NCBI GenBank assembly: GCA_963836405.1
Contig: CAWIJL010000007.1
Location: 682,001 to 746,000 of the forward strand
Source of the DNA: CAWIJJ01 sp963836405
Lineage (GTDB): Bacteria; Acidobacteriota; Terriglobia; Bryobacterales; Bryobacteraceae
Reading direction: 5' to 3'
Length of the DNA stretch: 64,000 bases
Shown one piece after another: positions 36,041-42,685 of this stretch. Both the position numbers and the translations under genes were made by a program. Each line of letters begins with the position of its first letter. Within the stretch, counting starts at the first letter, position 1. The notes under the pieces were generated by a model that made no database searches, had not been told where the DNA came from, and saw nothing but the letters and a program-made list of their open reading frames with translations.

Positions 36041-36619
36041 TTACCTCGGAGGGCCAACCGTGCCGGTGCCCGCGGAAATCGTTACCGCCGCAACCGGCGG
36101 CGTATTCGGCGTGTTGTTTCCGTTGCGCGTCACCGCGATCACCGTGCCCGCAGCCGCGGCCGCACCCACACCGATCAGGATGCCGATCAGTTTTCCGGAA
36201 ATGCCCGCCGCCCCGGCCGTCGCTGCCGCCGCCCCCAGCACGTTCGCCTGGCTGATCGTGGCGCTCGCAGTCTGCCCGTTTCGCGATGCCGTCACGCGAA
36301 TCTGGAAATTGCCCTGCACCTGGTTTGGTTGCAAGCCCCGCGCCACCACCTGACCCGCATCGTTAGTCGTCGTCGTCAGCGTGGTGACCCCGCCCGGGAA
36401 GGTAGCGCTCGGGCCGCTCGAGGGAAGCGTGAAAACCACCGCCACGCCCGCTATCGGCCGGTGATTCTCGTCCTCCACCTGCACGATCGGCTCGCGGGCG
36501 GTCCGCTGCCGGATATTGTTGATCGCTCCTTCTCCCTGCACGATCACCAAATTCAATCCCCCCGCCGTTTGACCGTTCAAGGTTAATGCCATCGCCAATA
36601 CCGTAACAAGGTAGCGCAT
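36041..36619 (-). CDS. Secreted protein with Ig-like domain
   Basis: A 192-residue protein (start ATG at 36619, signal MRYLVTVLAMALTLNGQ). IVQVEDENHRPIAGVAVVFTLP and TTTTNDAGQVVARGL are the strand pattern of a bacterial Ig-like (Big-1 type) domain. The C-terminus has a Gly/Ala-rich hydrophobic stretch (GKLIGILIGVGAAAAAGTVIAVT) that could anchor it. It lies 6 bases upstream of the propeller-like gene. Function unknown. Confidence 0.6.
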   Translation of the reverse strand: MRYLVTVLAMALTLNGQTAGGLNLVIVQGEGAINNIRQRTAREPIVQVEDENHRPIAGVAVVFTLPSSGPSATFPGGVTTLTTTTNDAGQVVARGLQPNQVQGNFQIRVTASRNGQTASATISQANVLGAAAATAGAAGISGKLIGILIGVGAAAAAGTVIAVTRNGNNTPNTPPVAAVTISAGTGTVGPPR

Positions 36620-36706
36620 GCGCAGAGCTCCGTACCGAACATTATCGACCCGGGAGAACGCAAACACAATAAAACATTTGCCTTCACTCCGCGCCCACCG
36701 GCCCCT

Positions 36707-38134
36707 TCAACGCCGCAGGGGATCTTCCACCCAGGGTGGAGTAGCCTGAATCAGCCGCCCCAGTTCCGGCTCCAGTTCATCCATCCGGCATTTCATCTCC
36801 CAGGCGATCTCCCGATAGCTGAAATGGCCTTTGACGCCGCTCCGCAGACACGAAATGTATTCCGCCTCCGCGAAGTCCATTTTGAAAAGGAACCGCGACC
36901 GCGCCCCGAAAGGCAGCAGATATTCCGCCGCGGGCCAGGGTAGCCGGTTCATCGTCGCCAGTCCTGCCGAGAGCGCGGACGCGTAGAGTTCCGCGCCGCC
37001 CGCTTCCACCAGCAGGCGCGGCGTGTCGAAGCCGAGCCGGCCGCTGTATGCCTGCCGGAATTTCTGGCAGCGCCGGTGCCGGTGCAGGTCCCTGTAGGCG
37101 CCCACGTCGATTGCCATGTCGTAGGCGTACAGCCCGCCCCGAAATCCGGCCAGGATCTCGTCGCGCCGGGTTCGCGATTGAAGGGCAACGTCGATCGCTT
37201 CGGCCCGCCGCGCCGGACTCCAGCCGCGCGCCAGTTCGTAGAGGTCGCGGAACGGCCAGTCAGTCACGGGGTAGAGCAGCGTGGCGGCTATATCGGCGGG
37301 AACGTCCAGGGGATGCACCAGGGTTACGCGCTGCGGCTCTCCGGCAGGCGCCGGAGGCAGGTTTTGCGACGCCCACAGGCGAAGGTCCGCCGCCGCCCGC
37401 GCGCCGTGTTCGTCGGGGTCGGCGTGCCGCGCCAGCGTGGGAGCGAGCGCCTCGGCGGCCGCTCCCGGTTCCCAACGGCAGTCCGGCTCGGCCGCGCAGG
37501 CCAACGCGATTTCCTCCCCCAGCGAGCGCAACTCGCCGTAGGCCGAGGATCTGAGGCGCCGTATCTGCTTTTCCAGCGTCCGTATGCTGCACACCTGCCC
37601 GACGTTCGTCGGAACCCCCCAGAAGAGCAGGTAGCGCGCTACATCGAAGGCGCGGGCCTCCAGATTCCGCCGGTAGGTCTCCGGCTTCATCTCTTCGGGA
37701 CGCGGCAGCCGCTCCTGGAGCGCCGCGAAGGCTAGTTCCTTCACCTTTCCGTAGGCGTCCAGCAGGGCCCTGCCGGCGGTTTCGTACTCCTCCGCCGCGG
37801 CGCCCGAAAGCTCGGGAGGAGTGATGAACCCGGACCGCGAGAAGTCCTGGTAGCGCGACGACTTGGCTTGCCCGTCCCAGAGGGGCTCCTCTTCGATCTC
37901 GGTCGCCGCCAGCTCGGAAATGCCTTCGAAACACAGGACCGTGTGGCCCAGGTCGGCAATGGAGGCGTGTCCGTACTGAAAATAAAAGCTTTCGAGGAAC
38001 TTCTGCGAGTCGTGGGTGCGCACCCACTCGATCGACTCCCGGATGGAGTCCGGCGAGCGGCTGTAGCGAGCCAGGGCGTAGGCACTTTTCTCCGGCGGCA
38101 TCGGAGCCACCGTGAGCACGCGTTTCGTGGTCAA
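36707..38134 (-). CDS. thyX: Double-length FAD-dependent thymidylate synthase
   Basis: Makes dTMP from dUMP using FAD and methylene-tetrahydrofolate. At 475 residues it is about twice the usual ThyX size and appears to be two tandem ThyX folds. The first half has FQYGHASIADLGH and a degenerate motif ending SSRYQDF without the RHR triplet. The second half has HRHRRCQKFRQAYSGR, which carries RHR in the ThyX-motif position. Which residues make each active site is uncertain. The start is a TTG at 38134 just 19 bases from the divergent dut start, so promoters overlap. Confidence 0.78.
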   Translation of the reverse strand: MTTKRVLTVAPMPPEKSAYALARYSRSPDSIRESIEWVRTHDSQKFLESFYFQYGHASIADLGHTVLCFEGISELAATEIEEEPLWDGQAKSSRYQDFSRSGFITPPELSGAAAEEYETAGRALLDAYGKVKELAFAALQERLPRPEEMKPETYRRNLEARAFDVARYLLFWGVPTNVGQVCSIRTLEKQIRRLRSSAYGELRSLGEEIALACAAEPDCRWEPGAAAEALAPTLARHADPDEHGARAAADLRLWASQNLPPAPAGEPQRVTLVHPLDVPADIAATLLYPVTDWPFRDLYELARGWSPARRAEAIDVALQSRTRRDEILAGFRGGLYAYDMAIDVGAYRDLHRHRRCQKFRQAYSGRLGFDTPRLLVEAGGAELYASALSAGLATMNRLPWPAAEYLLPFGARSRFLFKMDFAEAEYISCLRSGVKGHFSYREIAWEMKCRMDELEPELGRLIQATPPWVEDPLRR

Positions 38135-38153
38135 GAGGCTATCATAACGGGGA

Positions 38154-38585
38154 ATGCAGATCCGTATCCAGAAGATCCATCCGGCGGCCGTCCTGCCCGC
38201 CTACGCGCACGGTCCCCACGAGGACGCCGGGATGGATCTCTGCGCCGTGGACGAGGTGACCCTGGAGCCCGGCATGCCCGCGGCGGTCCCCACCGGGTTG
38301 ACCATCGAGCTTCCCGCCGGCTTCGAAGGTCAGGTGAGGCCTCGAAGCGGCCTCGCCCTGAAACACGCGATTACCATTCCCAATGCCCCCGGCACCATCG
38401 ATCCCGGGTATCGCGGCGAGCTCCGGGTGATCCTGATCAACCTCGGCCGCGAGCCCTACACGATCCGCCCCGGCGACCGCATCGCGCAACTGGTGGTCGC
38501 CCGATACGAGCCGGTCGAGTGGCAGGAACAGGGTCTGGCCGAATCGCAGCGCGGCACCGGCGGTTTCGGCTCCTCCGGCCGGTGA
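38154..38585 (+). CDS. dut: dUTP diphosphatase
   Basis: Hydrolyses dUTP to dUMP and pyrophosphate, keeping uracil out of DNA and supplying dUMP to thymidylate synthase. The 143-residue trimeric-type dUTPase has the five conserved motifs: AGMDLCAVD, PRSGLALK, GTIDPGYRGEL, GDRIAQLVV and the C-terminal GTGGFGSSGR arm. It is divergent from thyX, its functional partner, across a 19-base gap. Confidence 0.95.
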   Translation: MQIRIQKIHPAAVLPAYAHGPHEDAGMDLCAVDEVTLEPGMPAAVPTGLTIELPAGFEGQVRPRSGLALKHAITIPNAPGTIDPGYRGELRVILINLGREPYTIRPGDRIAQLVVARYEPVEWQEQGLAESQRGTGGFGSSGR

Positions 38586-38627
38586 GGCCCGTTGAGCCCG
38601 TTGGGGCGCGGCTTGACTTTGGTGTCA

Positions 38628-38646
38628 GTTTAGACTTAATCTAAAC
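38628..38646 (+). promoter_or_regulatory. Fur/PerR-type operator over the perR promoter
   Basis: GTTTAGA and TCTAAAC are perfect 7-bp inverted repeats separated by CTTAA, 19 bp in total, the size of a Fur-family box. A -35 element (TTGACT, 38613-38618) with 17-base spacing puts the -10 at 38636-38641, inside the palindrome. Binding would block transcription of the regulator gene that starts at 38660. Confidence 0.7.
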
Positions 38647-38659
38647 GGTTGCGAGGCCC

Positions 38660-39088
38660 ATGCTGAACACCGAACTTGCCGATGCATTCCGCGCCGTAAC
38701 CCTGCGTGCCACACCGCAGCGCTACGCCGTCCTCGAGTACCTGCTGCGCAAGCCGGTCCATGCCACGGCCGATGAGATTTTCGCGGCCGTCAACCGCGAC
38801 GACCCGCGGGCATCGCGAGCCACCGTTTACAACAACCTGCGCTCCCTCGCCCGCGCCGGGCTGGTGCACGAGGTTCCCTCCGACGGCAAGGCCCAGCGCT
38901 TCGAAGCCAGCCTCCGCCGCCACCACCACTTCGTGTGCGACTGCTGTGCTGCGGTCGAGGACATCGCTTGGTTCGACCTGCCTGAGGAGGCCGGCCGCAA
39001 GGCGCTCGGCGTCCGCTCGGTGCGGGAGTACGAAATCATATTTCGCGGCGTGTGCCGCGCCTGCCGGAAACGGGGAGCCGGACTATGA
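38660..39088 (+). CDS. perR: Fur-family transcriptional regulator, PerR-like
   Basis: A 142-residue metal-dependent repressor. The N-terminal winged helix contains TPQRYAVLEYLLRK and the recognition region SRATVYNNLRSLARAGLV. The dimerisation domain has the metal-binding RRHHHFVCDCC block and a second CXXC in VCRACRKRG. The cysteines form the structural zinc site common to Fur and PerR. Its operon with a peroxiredoxin and the operator at its own promoter point to a peroxide-sensing PerR role. The stop overlaps the next start (ATGA). Confidence 0.85.
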   Translation: MLNTELADAFRAVTLRATPQRYAVLEYLLRKPVHATADEIFAAVNRDDPRASRATVYNNLRSLARAGLVHEVPSDGKAQRFEASLRRHHHFVCDCCAAVEDIAWFDLPEEAGRKALGVRSVREYEIIFRGVCRACRKRGAGL

Positions 39089-39411
39089 ACCTGACCGAAA
39101 AACGTTGCGTACCCTGCCGCGGAGGCGTCCCTCCGCTGGCCGGCGCCGAACTCAACCGTCTCAGCGCCCAGGTGCCCGGCTGGCAGGTGGTGGATGGCCA
39201 TCATCTGCTGAAGGCATTCACCTTTCCCGACTTTCGATTGGCCCTCGATTTCGTCAACCGCGCCGGCGCCATCGCCGAGAGCGAAGGGCATCATCCCGAC
39301 CTGTACCTGTCGTGGGGCAAAGTCGAAGTCAAGATCTGGACCCATAAGATCGACGGCCTGACCGAGAGCGATTTCATCCTGGCAGCCAAGATCGACCAGT
39401 TAGTGTATTAA
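39085..39411 (+). CDS. phhB: Pterin-4a-carbinolamine dehydratase
   Basis: A 108-residue DCoH-like dehydratase that recycles the pterin cofactor. The signature EGHHPDLYLSWGKVEVKIWT and the following HKIDGLTESDF match the family active site with its paired His. It starts by an ATGA overlap with the perR stop and is followed by the peroxiredoxin gene, so it is co-expressed with the peroxide response. No aromatic amino-acid hydroxylase is present in the window. Confidence 0.9.
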   Translation: MNLTEKRCVPCRGGVPPLAGAELNRLSAQVPGWQVVDGHHLLKAFTFPDFRLALDFVNRAGAIAESEGHHPDLYLSWGKVEVKIWTHKIDGLTESDFILAAKIDQLVY

Positions 39412-39433
39412 TCCTTTGGAGCAAACGACGACC

Positions 39434-39976
39434 ATGTTAGGTGTTGGACAGAAGTTCCCCGCTTATTCACTGCAGGCGACAGTAAGCCTGGACAAGGGAA
39501 AAGCGTTTCAGACCATTACGGACTCCGATTACAAAGACCAGTGGAAAGTCTACTTTTTCTGGCCCAAGGACTTTACGTTTGTATGTCCGACGGAGATCGC
39601 CGCGTTCGGGAAGCTCAACCGTGAGTTCCAGGATCGCGACACCCAGGTGCTCGGCGGCAGCACCGATTCGGAGTTCGTGCACCTCGCCTGGCGGCAGAAC
39701 CATCCGGACCTCAAAGACCTTCCCTTCCCGATGCTGGCCGATGTGAAGCGCGAGCTTTGCACACATCTCGGCATTCTGGACCCGCAGGAAGGCGTGGCCC
39801 AGCGCGCCACCTTCGTCGTGGACCCGCACAACGTCATCCGCTTCGTTTCCGTGAACGACCTGTCGGTCGGCCGCAACCCGCAGGAAGTCCTGCGCGTGCT
39901 GGACGCCCTGCAAACCGACGAACTCTGCCCCTGTAACTGGCAGAAAGGCGAAGCCGTCCTTACTCCCGCCCTTTAA
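39434..39976 (+). CDS. ahpC: AhpC-type peroxiredoxin
   Basis: Reduces hydrogen peroxide and organic peroxides. The protein of about 180 residues has the peroxidatic Cys in DFTFVCPTEIAAFG and a C-terminal resolving-type pair in ELCPCNW. The conserved PLLG-type segment appears as FPMLADVKRELC. I choose the ATG at 39434, preceded by a GGAG about 10 bases upstream, over the TTG at 39416. It is the third gene of the perR operon and the probable main target of PerR control. Confidence 0.93.
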   Translation: MLGVGQKFPAYSLQATVSLDKGKAFQTITDSDYKDQWKVYFFWPKDFTFVCPTEIAAFGKLNREFQDRDTQVLGGSTDSEFVHLAWRQNHPDLKDLPFPMLADVKRELCTHLGILDPQEGVAQRATFVVDPHNVIRFVSVNDLSVGRNPQEVLRVLDALQTDELCPCNWQKGEAVLTPAL

Positions 39977-40019
39977 TTGAGTTAGCCGAGTCCAGCCACA
40001 GTAAAAAAGCGAACCATGG

Positions 40020-40212
40020 TCAGGGGGATAGGGCCTCGATGATGCGGCAATTGGCAATAATCCCCTTCCCGCCGCAACAGGCGCTCAGACGGCGCAACTC
40101 GCTCGCGAGCCGGGTGAGGTCGGCGAGCTTCTCTTCGACCGTACGACGGCGCTGCTCCGCGATACGATCGACTTCGGCGCATGCCTCGCGCCGAGCTTGC
40201 CGCAGCAGCCGC
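40020..40212 (-). pseudogene. C-terminal fragment of a MerR-type regulator
   Basis: On the minus strand about 64 codons read ARREACAEVDRIAEQRRRTV, EEKLADLTRLASELRRLSAC, then CGGKGIIANCRIIEALSP before a stop. This is the dimerisation helix and Cys-containing C-terminus of a metal-responsive MerR-family protein (MerR, CadR or CueR branch). The N-terminal DNA-binding part is absent. The fragment is cut exactly at the start of the TonB receptor on the other strand, marking a recombination or insertion junction. Confidence 0.65.
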
Positions 40213-42360
40213 ATGAGGTATACCGTCACATCGCTCCTTCCTACGGTCTTCGCGATTGCAGCCTTCGGACAACAACCGCAAGCCTCGATCCGGGTGGAGG
40301 TCACGGCTGAATCGGTTCCGGTCCAAGGCGCCGACGTCGTCGTCAACGGCAGCTCCGTTCGGACCGGCCAGGATGGATCGGCAACCACCCTTGTGCCGCT
40401 CGGAGATACGAAGGTCAGCGTGACGAAGGACGGATACTTTCCGGCGAATACCTCGCTCGTGGTTGAGGCCGCGCGGGAATGGGTGGTGCACGTCGAACTG
40501 GAGCCCCGGAAAACCGTCGAGGAAGAAATCAGGGTTTATGCGACGCGCAACGATGTAAGAATTCAGGATTCGCCTTTGCACGTCGAAGTTCTTCAACGCG
40601 ACGAAATCGAAGAAAAGATGCTCATGACCCCGGGCGATATCGTCATGATGCTGAATGAAATGGGCGGTATGCGCGTTCAAACCACCTCGCCCTCGCTGGG
40701 CGCTGCGAGCGTGCGTGTTCAGGGGATGCGCGGCCGTTATACCAGCTTTCTGTCCGACGGCCTGCCGCTATTCGGGCAACAGGGCGCGGGGCTGGGCCTG
40801 CTGCAAATCCCACCGATGGATCTCGCGCAGGTCGAAGTCGTCAAAGGCAACGCCTCGGCGCTCTATGGCAGTGCGGCGATGGCTGGTGTCGTCAACTTGA
40901 TTTCGCGCCGTCCTCCCGCGACCGGCATCCACGAGTTCCTCGTCAACCGTACGACGCTCGGAGGCACTGATGCTTCGATGTTCCTGGCTGCGCCGCTATC
41001 CTCGCATTGGAGTGCCTCGCTGCTAGGAGGCGCGGATTGGCAAGAGCACCGCGACATCGATGGCGATGGCTGGGCTGATCTGGCTGGTTACCGCCGCGGA
41101 CTGGTCCGGCCGCGTTTCTTCTGGGATGACAAGACGGGCCGCACAGCCCTGCTGACGGGTGGCATCACGTACGAAAACCGCTCGGGCGGGACTCTGTCGG
41201 GGGCCGCGCTCCCGGCGACGGGCGCGCCTTATACCGAGGGATTGAACACGCGGAGGTATGAGCTGGGGAGCAATGTGCAATGGTTAGTTGCCGAACGCTA
41301 CGTTGTGACCACCCGGTTTTCGGCAACAGAACAGCAGCACCGGCATCGATTTGGGGAAGTGATCGAACATGACCGGCACGAACTTGTGTTCGGCGAGCTT
41401 TCGGTTAAAGGCAGCGCCGGCCGGAACACATGGGTGGCAGGTGCAGCCGTGCAGCGCGATGCCTATCGCCCGCACGACGTTTCGCGTTTCGCCTATACCT
41501 ATGTCGTTCCAGGCGTGTTCGTACAGGACGATTTCAACCTAACTCCCTGGTTTACAGTTTCGGCAAGCGCCCGCGCGGATTTTCACAATCGATACGGAAT
41601 CTTTGTGAGCCCTCGGCTCTCGGCGCTGCTGCGTTGGGCCGGATTCACGACTCGACTGTCGGCGGGCCAGGGATTCTTCGCACCCACACCGCTGACTGAG
41701 GAAACCGAGGCCGCCGGCCTGTCCCGGCTCTCCCTTCCGGCTCCTCTGGTAGCTGAACGCGGCCGGACCGCATCCGTCGATCTGACGCGCACTATTGGTT
41801 TTTTCTCCTTTACAACGACACTGTTCGGCTCGACGATCGGCCATCCGGTTTACGTGGATCGCGCGAGCGTCTATCGGATCGTCAACTTGCCCGCCCCGAC
41901 CCGCAACCTCGGTACGGAACTCCTGGCGACATGGCGCAAGGCGCCATTCTCTGCGACTGCCTCGTACACCTATGTTCGATCCAGTGAGCTTGATCCGGTG
42001 GCGGGCCGCACCGATATTCCGTTAACGCCGCGTCACAGCTTCGGGCTCGTTGGCATGTGGGAGAAGGAAGGCGTTGCTCGGTTCGGCGTCGAATACTATT
42101 ACACCGGCCAACAGCGGCTCGAGTACAACCCGTATCGTGCATTCTCGGTCCCGTACGTTCTTTTTGGCGCTATGGGCGAGCGCAAAGTGGCCGCGCACGT
42201 CAAGCTTTTCGTGAACGCGGAGAACCTCGGGAATGTCCGACAGAGCCACTGGGACCCGATGCTCTTGCCGGGTCGCGCGGCCGATGGGCGGTGGAACGTC
42301 GATGCTTGGGCACCGTTGGACGGCAGGGTCGTCAATGGCGGCATCCGGTTCGCGTTCTGA
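40213..42360 (+). CDS. TonB-dependent outer-membrane receptor
   Basis: A 715-residue outer-membrane transporter. The signal peptide (MRYTVTSLLPTVFAIAAFG) is followed by a carboxypeptidase-regulatory-like domain (SVPVQGADVVVNGSSVRTGQ). Next comes the plug domain with VEVLQRDEIEEK, VRVQGMRGRYTSFLSDGLPLFG and VEVVKGNASALYGSAAMAGVVN, then the barrel ending VVNGGIRFAF, a typical C-terminal strand. Its ligand is unknown. The MerR fragment on the opposite strand hints at metal-related origin. Base composition looks less GC-rich than its neighbours, which is consistent with acquisition. Confidence 0.85.
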   Translation: MRYTVTSLLPTVFAIAAFGQQPQASIRVEVTAESVPVQGADVVVNGSSVRTGQDGSATTLVPLGDTKVSVTKDGYFPANTSLVVEAAREWVVHVELEPRKTVEEEIRVYATRNDVRIQDSPLHVEVLQRDEIEEKMLMTPGDIVMMLNEMGGMRVQTTSPSLGAASVRVQGMRGRYTSFLSDGLPLFGQQGAGLGLLQIPPMDLAQVEVVKGNASALYGSAAMAGVVNLISRRPPATGIHEFLVNRTTLGGTDASMFLAAPLSSHWSASLLGGADWQEHRDIDGDGWADLAGYRRGLVRPRFFWDDKTGRTALLTGGITYENRSGGTLSGAALPATGAPYTEGLNTRRYELGSNVQWLVAERYVVTTRFSATEQQHRHRFGEVIEHDRHELVFGELSVKGSAGRNTWVAGAAVQRDAYRPHDVSRFAYTYVVPGVFVQDDFNLTPWFTVSASARADFHNRYGIFVSPRLSALLRWAGFTTRLSAGQGFFAPTPLTEETEAAGLSRLSLPAPLVAERGRTASVDLTRTIGFFSFTTTLFGSTIGHPVYVDRASVYRIVNLPAPTRNLGTELLATWRKAPFSATASYTYVRSSELDPVAGRTDIPLTPRHSFGLVGMWEKEGVARFGVEYYYTGQQRLEYNPYRAFSVPYVLFGAMGERKVAAHVKLFVNAENLGNVRQSHWDPMLLPGRAADGRWNVDAWAPLDGRVVNGGIRFAF

Positions 42361-42685
42361 CTAGCTCGGGTTATTTAGCGTTCACTTACCTCGCGATCCG
42401 GGACGGCGCGATCAAGCCGGCGGTCGCCGCCGCCATCGCGGCCCGCAATTGCCGGTTATGCGAAGCGGTGCTCGCGGAAGCCCCCCGTCACTTATCGCCC
42501 GAAGCGCGGTTTGCCCCTAAAGGCGCCGCCGCAGTGATGAACATGTTGAGCGCCCCGGATGGATTGCTTAGAGTCGTTAAACAGCTTCGCGGCGTTCTCG
42601 GCGCGCCGACTGGACGCGTCGCTTCCGCCTCGGAGCCGCGGTGAATCTTCCTATTCCATCGCTTCCCTGGACGAGTTCCAAACCT
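42361..42685. other. Non-coding or relic interval between TonB receptor and DsbD genes
   Basis: A 325-base interval between the two stop codons. A plus-strand open frame (IRDGAIKPAVAAAIAARNC, then APRHLSPEARFAPKGAAAV) runs into it from an antisense frame of the receptor and ends at 42644. It has no start codon or ribosome site of its own. I treat it as a gene remnant or chance frame. No terminator is seen. Confidence 0.4.

Noticed and set aside
40039..40212. N-terminal extension of the TonB receptor to 40039
   Set aside because: The extension is Arg/Ser-rich, lacks a signal peptide and is antisense to a MerR fragment; the signal peptide begins at 40213.
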